A stretch of DNA of 39,910 nt from Gammaproteobacteria bacterium (GCA_030065815.1 JASJCU010000019.1:1-39910), one strand, 5' to 3'; counted from the first letter of the stretch, positions 1-8,405 are shown. The notes: a model not told the origin generated them from the sequence alone. A program made the numbers and translations.

Positions 1-125
1 TGCCGCCGGCGCAGCGCCTGCGGTTGCCGATGCGCGCCGGGCAGCGCAGTCTCAACCTGTCCAATGCGGTCGCCGTCGTCGTCTACGAGGCGTGGCGCCA
101 GGCGGCCTTCGACGGCGCGCGCTAG
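1..125 (+). CDS. trmL: TrmL tRNA 2'-O-methyltransferase, C-terminal end (partial)
   Basis: The window opens inside this gene. The frame starting at base 3 runs to TAG at 123-125 and gives the last 40 residues. They contain [19 protein letters not shown], the knotted C-terminal motif of SPOUT methyltransferases, in the form typical of TrmL (YibK). TrmL 2'-O-methylates the wobble nucleotide of certain leucine tRNAs in the cytoplasm, using S-adenosylmethionine. Another SpoU-family member cannot be fully excluded from the tail alone. In many gammaproteobacteria trmL sits beside gpsA/secB in the same orientation. Here gpsA is 30 kb away and on the opposite strand. Confidence 0.8.
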   Translation, partial: PPAQRLRLPMRAGQRSLNLSNAVAVVVYEAWRQAAFDGAR

Positions 126-135
126 CGCGCGCCGT
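112..135. repeat. 24-bp perfect palindrome over the trmL stop codon
   Basis: Bases 112-123 (ACGGCGCGCGCT) are the exact reverse complement of 124-135. The TAG stop of trmL lies at the centre. In RNA it would form a very GC-rich hairpin, but no T-run follows on either side, so it is not a classical terminator. It marks the edge between trmL and the long accessory region. Confidence 0.8.
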
Positions 136-431
136 GCGGCGGTGACGGCCGGCGACGGGAATGCATCTGAGACTGCTTCTTGTTGGCGTCTGCGGCGGGC
201 GATCGGGAGGCGTTCTCGGGCGCCCCGGCGCGCGTGCGGCAGGCATTGCGCGGCGACCGAATACGACATAACACAAGCGATCGGACGATACCGGCAATGA
301 ACGGCGGACTGTTTAACGCAGGTCAATGGAATTTGTCGTTTAGTCTGCTTTTATACAAAGCCACGAAAAAATAAATGGCGCACCCTGCAGCACCGGATGT
401 GCCGAGAATGGACATCGACCTGGAGGACAAC
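126..431. other. Intergenic region upstream of the cytochrome cluster
   Basis: I find no convincing gene in these 306 bases; the short open frames here lack ribosome sites and recognisable sequence. The stretch from about 305 to 372 is clearly A/T-rich against a GC-rich background and holds TTTTATACAAA at 349-359. TATACA at 352-357 could be a -10 box, but I see no good -35 at the usual distance. This is the likely promoter region of the respiratory cluster, possibly activator-dependent. Confidence 0.45.
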
Positions 432-1697
432 ATGAAGTTGCGTATCACCCGTTGGTTCGTGGGCCTGGGCACGGCCCTGTATCTGACCTCCCCGGCGTTC
501 GCGGCCGATACCTCGGTACAGCACGTCGAGGCCAAGGCCTGCAAGCAGTGCCACGAGGAGATCTATCAGCAGTGGGCAGGCTCCATGCATGCCAACAGCT
601 CGGCGCTCAAAGACCCGATCCACGGCGCGTTCTACAAGAACGTCATCGGCGATCCGACCGCCGAGGGCGTCAAGACCAAGAAGGGCACCTACCCGGTGTG
701 CCTGAAGTGCCACGCCCCGGTCGCGGCGATGGAGGGCAAGACCAAGCTCGACGCCAAGCCGGCCTATGCCGACGGCATCAGCTGCACGACCTGCCACTCG
801 TTCGCCAAGTTCAAGGGCACCGACGCGGCCAACGGCAAGCCGCTGTACGGCATCGACGCCTACGAACTCGATCCGAAAAGCCTGTACGGGCCGTCGGGCA
901 TCACCTACACGACAGAACGCGTGCCGGAAGGCGCCCAGTGGCCGACGCCGGTCCACCACCCGGTGCCGCTGCAGGGCAACCGTGCCGACCTGTTCAAGAG
1001 CAACGACGCCTGCATGGGCTGCCACGAGAAGCGCAGCAACTTCCACGGCACGCCGCTGTGCCGCACCGGCAACGAGTACCGCATGGCGAAGAACTTCGTC
1101 AGCTGCCAGGCCTGCCACATGTCGATCGTGACCGTGCCGAAGATCAAGGACGGTAAGGTCGTCGACGGCGAGTTCGTCAGCATCCCCGACCACAGCATGG
1201 CCGGTGGTCACGACGGCAAGATGATCACCCGCGGGCTGGCTATGACGATGCAGACTGAGCGCGACGGCGACAAGCTGCGCGCGACGATCACGGTACGCAA
1301 TCGCCTGCCGCACGCCTATCCGACCGGCGCACCGTTCCGCAACTTCTTCATCCGCATCGCGACCTACGACAAGGACGGCAAGCAGCTGTGGAAGAACTAC
1401 AAGGTACACCCGATCAAGGACGACCCGCAGGCCGCGTTCTGGCTGACCCTCGGCGACAAGGAGGGCAAGCCGACGATCCCGCCGAAGGCGACGCAGATCC
1501 TCAAGGACTCGCGCCTGGCGCCGAACGAGGTGCGCACGCTCAAGTACGAGATCCCGTTCACCGGAGCGACGACGATCGTCCGCGCCGAGGCGCTGTACGA
1601 TCTGATGCTGCCGCCGATCAAGGCGAAGATGAAGGGCAAGCTGCCGGACGAGCTGCTGACGCCCAAGCTCGCGGCTTCCGCGGAAGTCCGCCTGTAG
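432..1697 (+). CDS. Pentaheme periplasmic cytochrome c, c554-like
   Basis: A secreted electron carrier of 421 residues. A Sec signal peptide ends near residue 24 (SPAFA-A). Five c-type heme sites follow: CKQCH 37-41, CLKCH 90-94, CTTCH 118-122, CMGCH 194-198 and CQACH 225-229. The spacing and the motif around the first heme (ACKQCHEEIYQQW) resemble the cytochrome c554 family, which usually has four hemes. The C-terminal 190 residues have no heme and look beta-rich. I chose ATG 432 because TGGAGG lies just upstream at 421-426 and a signal peptide follows directly; an upstream in-frame ATG at 375 would bury it. It is first in the respiratory cluster, 31 bp before the tetraheme protein. The natural electron partner is unknown; the DsrOP-like pair downstream is the best candidate. 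Confidence 0.88.
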   Translation: MKLRITRWFVGLGTALYLTSPAFAADTSVQHVEAKACKQCHEEIYQQWAGSMHANSSALKDPIHGAFYKNVIGDPTAEGVKTKKGTYPVCLKCHAPVAAMEGKTKLDAKPAYADGISCTTCHSFAKFKGTDAANGKPLYGIDAYELDPKSLYGPSGITYTTERVPEGAQWPTPVHHPVPLQGNRADLFKSNDACMGCHEKRSNFHGTPLCRTGNEYRMAKNFVSCQACHMSIVTVPKIKDGKVVDGEFVSIPDHSMAGGHDGKMITRGLAMTMQTERDGDKLRATITVRNRLPHAYPTGAPFRNFFIRIATYDKDGKQLWKNYKVHPIKDDPQAAFWLTLGDKEGKPTIPPKATQILKDSRLAPNEVRTLKYEIPFTGATTIVRAEALYDLMLPPIKAKMKGKLPDELLTPKLAASAEVRL

Positions 1698-1728
1698 GCG
1701 GCGTCGAGGCCGCACGGAGCACGCCGCC

Positions 1729-2592
1729 ATGCTGCGTCGCAGCAAACGGGCCGCTCTGATCGGGATCCGGCTCGCGGCGTGCGCGTTGCTCGCGGCGGCC
1801 GCCGCGCCCGGGCTGGCCAGCGACGACTGGGACTGGGACGCCGTCGAGGCGATCGACGACGCCCCGGTCACGAAGACGCCGGCCGCCGGCGCGCCCGCGA
1901 AGACCGACGCCACGGCGCCAGCCGCACCGCGCGCTGCCGAGAACGCGCTGCCGGATTTCGCCGCCGAGCCGGTCACGGTGCTCGCGATGTTCGACGGCGT
2001 CGCGCCGTTCGAGGTCGTGCCGAGCCAGCGAGACGACGAGATGCACCCGTGCGCCAACTGCCACCAGTGGGCGACCAGCAACCCCGAGCCACGCCGGCTG
2101 CTGACCCCGCACGACAACTTCGAGCTGCAGCACGGCCTGCACGGCAAGGGTGGCTTCTGGTGCTTCACGTGCCATGACGTCGACAACAACTTCTCGCTGA
2201 AGACCCTCGAGGGCGAGCCGGTCGAGTTTGCGCACGCCTACGTCGTCTGCAGCCAGTGCCACGCGCAGCAGGCGCGCGACTGGGCGCACGGCGCGCACGG
2301 CAAGCGCGTCGGCAACTGGCAGGGCCGGCGCCAGGTGTTCAACTGCACCGCCTGTCACTACCAGCACCGGCCGGCGCTGAAGCCGCGCGAGCCGCTGCCC
2401 GGCCCGACCATGCGGGTCGGCCTGCCGCGCCCTGACCACTGGGTCGCGGCCGGTCAGCGTCCCGATCACGGCGCCGAGCGGCAGCGCGACTGGCAGCGCG
2501 ACATCGAGCGCCGCCGCGAATCCGTCGAACGCGACGACACATCGGACACCGCGGCCTCAGGCCGCGTGCCAGCAGACGATGCAGAATCCTGA
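1729..2592 (+). CDS. Tetraheme periplasmic cytochrome c
   Basis: A secreted protein of 287 residues with a signal peptide (Arg-rich start, hydrophobic run, cleavage near GLA-S at 30). A low-complexity Ala/Pro/Asp linker covers about 35-70. Four heme sites follow: CANCH 108-112, CFTCH 145-149, CSQCH 174-178 and CTACH 206-210. Histidine-rich stretches around them (HGLHGKGG, HGAHGKR) could supply distal ligands. The last 65 residues are charged and look disordered. It lies between the pentaheme cytochrome and the Fe-S subunit, and its end overlaps the next gene by 14 bases, which implies coupled translation. I infer that it passes electrons between the Fe-S/NrfD pair and the pentaheme protein. 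I cannot name the exact family. Confidence 0.85.
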   Translation: MLRRSKRAALIGIRLAACALLAAAAAPGLASDDWDWDAVEAIDDAPVTKTPAAGAPAKTDATAPAAPRAAENALPDFAAEPVTVLAMFDGVAPFEVVPSQRDDEMHPCANCHQWATSNPEPRRLLTPHDNFELQHGLHGKGGFWCFTCHDVDNNFSLKTLEGEPVEFAHAYVVCSQCHAQQARDWAHGAHGKRVGNWQGRRQVFNCTACHYQHRPALKPREPLPGPTMRVGLPRPDHWVAAGQRPDHGAERQRDWQRDIERRRESVERDDTSDTAASGRVPADDAES

Positions 2593-3514
2593 CGACGACA
2601 AGCCGAACGGCGTCAGCGACCTCGCACGCCGACGCTTCCTCAAGGGCCTCGCGGTCAGCGCCGGCGCCGCCGGCGCGGTGTCGGCGAGCGGCGGCGCCTG
2701 GGGCGGCAGCACGCTGTCGGACGCGTTCGCCGACTTCTTCCAGCAGCACTACCAGCGCATGTCCGCCGACGAGATCGCGACGACGATCGAACGTATCGAG
2801 CGCAAGGCCAAGCGACGCTACGGCGTCGACATCACGTGCGCCAACACGCCGCCGCAGGACGGCGTCGTGTTCGGCTACGCGATCAACATCTCGAAGTGCC
2901 GCGGCTACCGCGATTGCGTGCACGCCTGCGTCGAGGAGAACAACCTCGGCCGCGACACCCAGTACATCCGCGTCGTCGAACTCGACCGCGGCAGTACCGA
3001 CCTGCACCACGCCGACCACTACTATGACCACGCCGAGGTGCCGCGTCCGGGCAAGGACTACCTGCCGATGCAGTGCATGCACTGCGACAACCCGCCGTGC
3101 GTCAAGGCCTGCCCGGTCGAGGCCACGTGGACCGAGCCGGACGGCATCGTCGTCGTCGACTACGACTGGTGCATCGGCTGCCGTTACTGCATGGCGGCCT
3201 GCCCGTACCAGGCGCGCCATTTCAACTGGGGCACGCCGGAGATCCCGGCCGCCGAACTGAACCCCGACACGCATTACCTCGGCAACCGCCCGCGCCCGCG
3301 TGGCGTGGTCGAGAAATGTCACTTCTGCGTGCAGCGCACGCGCACCGGCCGTCAGCCGGCCTGCCAGGAGGCCTGCCCGACCGGTGCGCGGGTGTTCGGC
3401 AACCTGCTCGATCCGAACAGCGAGATCCGCTACGTGCTCGAGAACAAGGCCGTATTCAGGCTCAAGGAAGACCTCGGTACCGAGCCCAAGTTCTGGTACT
3501 ACCGCGATGCCTGA
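2579..3514 (+). CDS. Tat-exported 4Fe-4S subunit, DsrO/HybA-like
   Basis: Electron-transfer subunit of 311 residues. The twin-arginine signal ARRRFLKG (17-23) predicts folded export to the periplasm. Four ferredoxin-type cysteine groups are visible: I C107-C113-C117, II C166-C169-C174-C178, III C198-C201-C204-C208, IV C247-C250-C262-C266. Groups II-IV are complete. In group I the expected second cysteine (110) is a tyrosine (CRGYRDC), so that cluster may be altered or lack a ligand; I believe related proteins share this, but cannot check. The C-terminal ACPTGARVFGNLLDP segment is typical of DsrO, HybA and QrcC relatives. It overlaps the tetraheme gene by 14 bases and the NrfD-type gene by 8, so the pair very probably forms a membrane-bound quinone-reactive module. 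Confidence 0.9.
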   Translation: MQNPDDDKPNGVSDLARRRFLKGLAVSAGAAGAVSASGGAWGGSTLSDAFADFFQQHYQRMSADEIATTIERIERKAKRRYGVDITCANTPPQDGVVFGYAINISKCRGYRDCVHACVEENNLGRDTQYIRVVELDRGSTDLHHADHYYDHAEVPRPGKDYLPMQCMHCDNPPCVKACPVEATWTEPDGIVVVDYDWCIGCRYCMAACPYQARHFNWGTPEIPAAELNPDTHYLGNRPRPRGVVEKCHFCVQRTRTGRQPACQEACPTGARVFGNLLDPNSEIRYVLENKAVFRLKEDLGTEPKFWYYRDA

Positions 3515-4802
3515 GCAAGCGATGACAGCAGCGCCGGCGCCGAGACCGACACTGGTGCGCTTCGTGTTCTCGAGCGTCGGCCACCTGTTCCGCGGGCCGC
3601 CGCTGTACTGGCTGTGGGTGTTGCTGCTGCTCGCGCTGATCGCGCTCGGCGGCTGGCACTACTGGCTGCAGCTGCGCGACGGCCTGGTCGTCACGAACAT
3701 GACCAACCAGGTGTCGTGGGGCTTCTACATCGCCAACTTCACGTTCCTGGTCGGCGTAGCCGCGGCCGCGGTGATGCTGGTCGTGCCGGCGTACATCTTC
3801 CACCGCCGCGACATCAAGGACGTCGTGCTGATGGGCGACACGATGGCGATCGCCGCGGTGACGATGGCGATCCTGTTCGTCGTCGTCGACCTCGGCCGCC
3901 CCGACCGCTTCTGGCACCTGATCCCGGGCATCGGCCGCTTCAACTTCCCCGAGTCGATGCTGGCCTGGGACGTGATCGTGCTCAACGGCTACCTGCTGCT
4001 GAACCTCGGCATCTCGTTCTACATCGTCTACCACCACTACCGCGGCGAGGACCCGAAGGCGTCGCGCTACTTCCCGTGGGTGCTGCTGGCGATCTTCTGG
4101 GCGATCTCGATCCATACCGTGACCGCGTTCCTGTATGCGGCCAACAGCGGCCGGCCGTACTGGCACAACGCGCTGCTCGCGCCGCGCTTCATCGCGTCGG
4201 CGTTCGCGTCCGGCCCGGCGATGATGGCGCTGGGCCTGCAGATCATCCGCGCGATCAGCGACTACCCGATCCGCCAGAGCGTGATCAACCACCTCGCGCT
4301 GGTCGCGACGATCGCACTGCAGGTGACGCTGTTCTTCCTGCTCGCCGAGCTGTTCACCGAGTTCTACAACGAGGGCGAGCACGCGGCGTCGGCGCGCTAC
4401 CTGTTCCTCGGCCTCGACGGCCACAGTGGACTGACGCCGTGGATCTGGACCGCGGTCGTGCTGCTGTCGATCGCGGTCGTGATCCTGATGATCCACCCAC
4501 TGCGCCACAACCCGCTGACGATGAACATCGCGTTCGTGTTGATCATCGTCGGCGTGTGGATCGAGAAGGGGATGGGGCTGATCGTGCCGGCGTTCGTGCC
4601 GACACCGATCGGCGAGATCTACGAATACACACCCAGCCTGACCGAGATCATGGTGTCGGTCGGGATCTGGGCGATCGGCCTGCTGTTGTTCACGTTGCTG
4701 GCCAAGGCCGCGCTGCCGGTGCAGTGCGAGTTCCTGCGCCGGCAACGCGCCAGTGAGCAGCAGAGCTGGGACGGCGTCGAACGCCGGCACAACGCCGCGT
4801 GA
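3507..4802 (+). CDS. NrfD-family membrane subunit, DsrP/HybB-like
   Basis: Polytopic inner-membrane protein of 431 residues with about ten hydrophobic segments. It is a quinone-binding partner of the Fe-S subunit encoded just upstream. The segments NQVSWGFYIANFTFLVG, DLGRPDRFW and the late IEKGMGLIVPAFVP are hallmarks of the long NrfD subfamily (DsrP, HybB, ActC). The start at 3507 uses an ATG overlapping the previous stop; a second ATG at 3522 is an alternative. The longer open frame upstream of 3507 is a shadow of the Fe-S gene. This family links quinones to periplasmic Fe-S proteins and some members conserve energy. The direction of electron flow here cannot be told from sequence. Confidence 0.9.
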   Translation: MPEQAMTAAPAPRPTLVRFVFSSVGHLFRGPPLYWLWVLLLLALIALGGWHYWLQLRDGLVVTNMTNQVSWGFYIANFTFLVGVAAAAVMLVVPAYIFHRRDIKDVVLMGDTMAIAAVTMAILFVVVDLGRPDRFWHLIPGIGRFNFPESMLAWDVIVLNGYLLLNLGISFYIVYHHYRGEDPKASRYFPWVLLAIFWAISIHTVTAFLYAANSGRPYWHNALLAPRFIASAFASGPAMMALGLQIIRAISDYPIRQSVINHLALVATIALQVTLFFLLAELFTEFYNEGEHAASARYLFLGLDGHSGLTPWIWTAVVLLSIAVVILMIHPLRHNPLTMNIAFVLIIVGVWIEKGMGLIVPAFVPTPIGEIYEYTPSLTEIMVSVGIWAIGLLLFTLLAKAALPVQCEFLRRQRASEQQSWDGVERRHNAA

Positions 4803-4825
4803 GTCGACACCGCGCCGGTGTGGAC
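4803..4825 (+). other. Intercistronic hairpin before the triple-rhodanese gene
   Basis: ACACCG at 4807-4812 pairs with CGGTGT at 4816-4821 around a 3-base loop. GTC/GAC flanks extend the stem to 4803-4825 with one mismatch. It lies directly after the NrfD-type stop codon, at the only gap above 50 bp inside the cluster, and has no T-run. It may be an RNA processing or stability element that sets different expression of the two halves. Confidence 0.5.
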
Positions 4826-4893
4826 GCAGCAGATGCCGCCGTGCATCGTGCGTACACGGGCACAACCACACAGCACCGTGAAGAGAGGCGAAC

Positions 4894-6183
4894 ATGAAAA
4901 GGCTGATAGTGCTAATCATCGCGGCCGCGTTGGCCGGTATCGTGCAGGCAGAGACCGTCAAGGGCCGGATCGCCGTCGTGTCGAAGCAGGCGGGGACGAT
5001 CCAGATCGACGTCAAGGGCAAAGACAACAAGGTCACCAAGGTGGTCGTGCGCACCGACGCCAAAACCGCCTACGACGGTGCGGCCGGGCTCAAGGACCTC
5101 GGTCCGCCCGACCTGATCGAGGTGCAGCGCGAGCCCGGCAAGCCGGCCAGCAGCATCAAGAAGATCGTGTTCGGCCTGCCGCCGGGCGTCGAGATCGGCG
5201 TCCAGGAGCTGGTCGGCATCATGACCGGCGGCCAGCCCTACCACCTGTTCGACGCCCGCCCCGGCAAGCGCTTCGGCGGTGGCCACGTACCGGGTGCGAA
5301 GTCGGCGTTCCCGAAGGACAAGGACTTCCTCGACCGGCTGCCGGCCGACAAGGACGCGCTGCTGGTGTTCTACTGCGGCGGCCCGACCTGCCCGTACACC
5401 GGGGTCGCGGTCAAGAAGGCGCAGGCCGCCGGCTACAGCAATCTAAAGGGCTTCCAGGCCGGCCTGCCCGGGTGGAAGAAGGGCAAGCTGCCGGTGCACT
5501 CGGAGGCCGGCTGGCTGGCCAAGAAGCTCAACCCGCAGCACGTGATCCTCGACGTGCGTGACCGCGCGGCGAGCGCCCAGGCGCACATCCCCGGTGCGGT
5601 CGCGCTGCCGACCGCCGAGCTGCAGGCGTTGACCCAGCAGTTCATCGCCGACAAGACCGTCGCCGAACTGCCCGGCGTGTCCGACCAGCGCGCGCCGGTC
5701 ATCGTCTATGCCGACAGCCACACGTCGCCCGAGGCGCTGCTGGCCTACAAGGAGCTGCGCAACTGGGGCTACGGCAAGACCACGATCCTCAACGGCGGCC
5801 TCAGCAACTGGCAGGCCAAGGGGATGCCGGTCGAGAGCGGCGCGGCCGCGACGCAGATCGTCTACATCAAGAAGCTCGCCCCCGGCGCGATCGCACCCAA
5901 GGAGTTCGTCGCACTGCAGCAGTCCGGTGACGGCGTCGTGCTGATCGACGTGCGCACCGCCCAGGAGGCGGCCGCCGGCGTCATCGACGGCGCGCTGCAC
6001 ATGCCGCTGGAACAGCTCGAGGACCGCCTCGCCGAGCTGCCGGCCGACAAGGAGGTGCTGATCTACTGCGCCAACGGCATCCGTGCCGAGATGGCGCACC
6101 AGACGCTGACCGCGAAGGGCATCCGCAACCGTTACCTCAACGAGACGGTGACGATCGCGAAGGACGGCAGTTACAAGATCTGA
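4894..6183 (+). CDS. Periplasmic triple-rhodanese protein
   Basis: Secreted sulfurtransferase-like protein of 429 residues. A signal peptide (about 1-19) is followed by a small beta-rich domain (20-95) and three rhodanese folds. Domain 1 (about 100-200) has the loop FYCGGPTCPYTG with candidate catalytic Cys161 and a second Cys166. Domain 2 (about 205-318) has VYADSHTSPE, so the catalytic Cys is replaced by Ala273. Domain 3 (about 325-429) has LIYCANGIRAE with Cys392. Two of the three domains could therefore carry persulfide sulfur. GAGAGG-like bases precede the ATG. Rhodaneses such as Sud of Wolinella carry polysulfide sulfur to PsrA, and this gene directly precedes a PsrA-like gene. I infer that it is a sulfur carrier or buffer for that enzyme. 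The substrate is unproven. Confidence 0.87.
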   Translation: MKRLIVLIIAAALAGIVQAETVKGRIAVVSKQAGTIQIDVKGKDNKVTKVVVRTDAKTAYDGAAGLKDLGPPDLIEVQREPGKPASSIKKIVFGLPPGVEIGVQELVGIMTGGQPYHLFDARPGKRFGGGHVPGAKSAFPKDKDFLDRLPADKDALLVFYCGGPTCPYTGVAVKKAQAAGYSNLKGFQAGLPGWKKGKLPVHSEAGWLAKKLNPQHVILDVRDRAASAQAHIPGAVALPTAELQALTQQFIADKTVAELPGVSDQRAPVIVYADSHTSPEALLAYKELRNWGYGKTTILNGGLSNWQAKGMPVESGAAATQIVYIKKLAPGAIAPKEFVALQQSGDGVVLIDVRTAQEAAAGVIDGALHMPLEQLEDRLAELPADKEVLIYCANGIRAEMAHQTLTAKGIRNRYLNETVTIAKDGSYKI

Positions 6184-6200
6184 GCGACGGTCAGTAGCGC

Positions 6201-8405
6201 ATGAATCGACGCGAGTTCCTCAAGGTCTCGGCCGCGCTCGGCGCCGGGACCGCGGTCCCGGCCATGCTCGGCGGCTGCGCGACGCGCCCGCTGCCGGGCA
6301 GCGGCGAGGTCACGACCACGCCGACGGTCTGCAACATGTGTTTCTGGCAGTGCGCCGGCACGCTGTACCAGGAGGACGGCAGGCCGTGGAAGGTCGTCGG
6401 CCACCCCGACGACCCGCACTGCGACGGCCGGCTGTGCACCCGCGGCACCGGCGGCATCGGCGCCTACGACGACCCCGACCGGCTGCGCCAGCCGCTGTTG
6501 CGCGTCGCCGACGGCGACGGCCAGCGCTTCGAGGCGGTCAGCTGGGACGAGGCGCTCGACTTCATCGCCCGGCGCATGACCGCGATCGGCGAGCAGCACG
6601 GCAAGGACCGCCTCGCGCTGTTCTCGCACGGCGACGGCGGCAAGCACTTCCAGCGCCTGCTGCAGGCGTTCGGCTCGCACGCCTATGCGCACCCGTCGTT
6701 CGCGCAGTGTCGCGGCCCGCGCGAGACCGCGTTCGGCCTGACCTACGGCGAGGGCGTCGGCTCGCCCGACCGCACCGACATGGCCAACTCGCGCTGCATC
6801 GTGCTGATCGGCTCGCACCTCGGCGAGAACCTGCACAACAGCCAGGTGCAGACCTTCACCCGTGCGATCGACAACGGCGCGACCGTGATCACGGTCGACC
6901 CGCGCTTCTCGGTCGCGGCGTCGAAGTCGCAGCACTGGCTGGCGATCAAGCCCGGCACCGACATGGCGCTGCTGCTCGCCTGGACCAACGTGCTGGTCAA
7001 CGAGGGCCTCTACGACCGCGACTATGTCGCGCGCTACTGCAGCGGCTTCGACAAGCTGACCGCGCACGTGCAGCCGTACAACCCGGAATGGGCCTACCTC
7101 GAGACCGGCATCGAGCCGGCCGTGATCCGCGCGACCGCGCGCGTCATGGCCGGCAACGCGCCGGCGACGCTGGTCCACCCGGGCCGCCACGTGACCTGGT
7201 ACGGCGACGACACCCAGCGCAGCCGGGCGATCGCGATCCTGAATGCGCTGCTCGGCTCGTGGGGGCGGCCCGGCGGGTTCTACCGCCAGGAGAAGGTCAA
7301 GCTGCCGGCGTTCCCGGCGCCGCCGCTACCGAAACCGTCGAGCGACTGGAAGCAGACCGTGCAGGGCGATTTCCCGCTGGTCTCGACCGGGATCAGCAAC
7401 CGCCTGGTCGAGCACTCGATCGGCGACGACGCGTTCATCAAGGGCTGGTTCGTCTACGCGACCAACCTGCCGTTGACCCTGCCCGGCGCGACCGAGCAGA
7501 TCAAGGCCGCCGCCGAGTCGCTCGAGCTGATGGTCGTCGTCGACACGATGCCGGCCGAGATCACCGGCTACGCCGATGTCGTGCTGCCCGAGTGCACCTA
7601 CCTCGAACGCTACGACGACCTGCGCAACAAGGCCGAGCGCACGCCGACGCTGGCGCTGCGCATGCCGGCCTTCGAACCGCGCCAGCAGAGCAAGCCGGCG
7701 TGGTGGATGGCCAAGCAGCTCGCCGAGAAGCTCGGCCTCGGCCGCTACTTCCCGTGGCCGGACTACACCTTCGTGCTCGACTGGCAGCTCAAGCAGGTCG
7801 GTTCGTCGCTGGCCGAGATGCAGCGCCTCGGCGTCAAGCGCTTTGCGCGCAAGACCAGGCCGTACTTCGACGACGGCGAGGCGATCAGATTCAACACGCC
7901 GAGCGGCCGGATCGAGCTGTGGTCGAGCCTGCTGGCCGAGGTCGGCCAGGACCCGCTGCCGCGTTACACGCCGCCGGAGCGCCCACCGCCGGGCTTTTAT
8001 CACCTCAACTACGGGCGTGCGCCGGCGCACACCTTCGGCCGCACGATCAACAACCCGCAGCTGTTCGAGCTGATGCCTGAGAACACGGTCTGGGTCCATC
8101 CCAGCGCCGCCGCCGTACACGGCCTGGTCAGCAGCGGCTACGTGCGCATGGAGAACCCGAACGGCCGGCGCAGCAACGGCGTGCGCGTGCGCGTCACCGA
8201 GCGCATCCGCCCCGACTCGATATTCATCGTCCACGGCTTCGGCCACAGCGACGAGCGCCAGCGGCTCGCGCGCGGCGTCGGCGCCGACGACGCCGCGCTG
8301 ATGCACAACGTCAAGATCGACCCGGTCATGGGAGGCACCGGCATGCGCGCGAGCTTCGTCAGGCTGGTCGATGACGACGCCGCACCGCAAGGGGGCCTGA
8401 CGTGA
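6201..8405 (+). CDS. Molybdopterin oxidoreductase catalytic subunit, PsrA/PhsA-like
   Basis: Catalytic subunit of 734 residues in the DMSO-reductase superfamily, with a bis-MGD cofactor expected. A Tat signal starts at RREFLK (3-8); LGGC at 23-26 resembles a lipobox, so it could even be a Tat lipoprotein. An N-terminal 4Fe-4S site is formed by C44-C47-C51-C79. Cys170 in AQCRGPRE is the likely molybdenum ligand. The length matches polysulfide and thiosulfate reductases (about 750-770) better than TtrA, SoeA or ArrA, which are longer. It is followed by Fe-S and NrfD subunits in PsrABC order and flanked by rhodanese genes, so a sulfur compound is the likely substrate. The enzyme could work as a reductase or an oxidase. 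The stop overlaps the next start in GTGA. Confidence 0.88.
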   Translation: MNRREFLKVSAALGAGTAVPAMLGGCATRPLPGSGEVTTTPTVCNMCFWQCAGTLYQEDGRPWKVVGHPDDPHCDGRLCTRGTGGIGAYDDPDRLRQPLLRVADGDGQRFEAVSWDEALDFIARRMTAIGEQHGKDRLALFSHGDGGKHFQRLLQAFGSHAYAHPSFAQCRGPRETAFGLTYGEGVGSPDRTDMANSRCIVLIGSHLGENLHNSQVQTFTRAIDNGATVITVDPRFSVAASKSQHWLAIKPGTDMALLLAWTNVLVNEGLYDRDYVARYCSGFDKLTAHVQPYNPEWAYLETGIEPAVIRATARVMAGNAPATLVHPGRHVTWYGDDTQRSRAIAILNALLGSWGRPGGFYRQEKVKLPAFPAPPLPKPSSDWKQTVQGDFPLVSTGISNRLVEHSIGDDAFIKGWFVYATNLPLTLPGATEQIKAAAESLELMVVVDTMPAEITGYADVVLPECTYLERYDDLRNKAERTPTLALRMPAFEPRQQSKPAWWMAKQLAEKLGLGRYFPWPDYTFVLDWQLKQVGSSLAEMQRLGVKRFARKTRPYFDDGEAIRFNTPSGRIELWSSLLAEVGQDPLPRYTPPERPPPGFYHLNYGRAPAHTFGRTINNPQLFELMPENTVWVHPSAAAVHGLVSSGYVRMENPNGRRSNGVRVRVTERIRPDSIFIVHGFGHSDERQRLARGVGADDAALMHNVKIDPVMGGTGMRASFVRLVDDDAAPQGGLT

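Noticed and set aside
325-360. A sigma-54 or FNR site upstream of the cytochrome cluster
   Set aside because: GG and GC are not at the 10-base spacing needed for sigma-54, and TTGAT-N4-ATCAA is not matched.
64-374. Short plus-strand frames in the region after trmL
   Set aside because: They overlap the trmL end or each other, have no ribosome site, and end in the A/T-rich promoter region.
351-2189. A 612-codon open frame on the minus strand opposite the two cytochrome genes
   Set aside because: Low-complexity Arg/Val/Ala/Asp sequence with no domain. It exists because GC-rich third positions remove stops on the other strand. The plus strand has heme motifs, signal peptides and ribosome sites.
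3462-5063. A 533-codon minus-strand open frame opposite the DsrP-like gene
   Set aside because: His/Asp/Gln/Arg-rich nonsense, the usual mirror of codons for membrane helices. No ribosome site or family.
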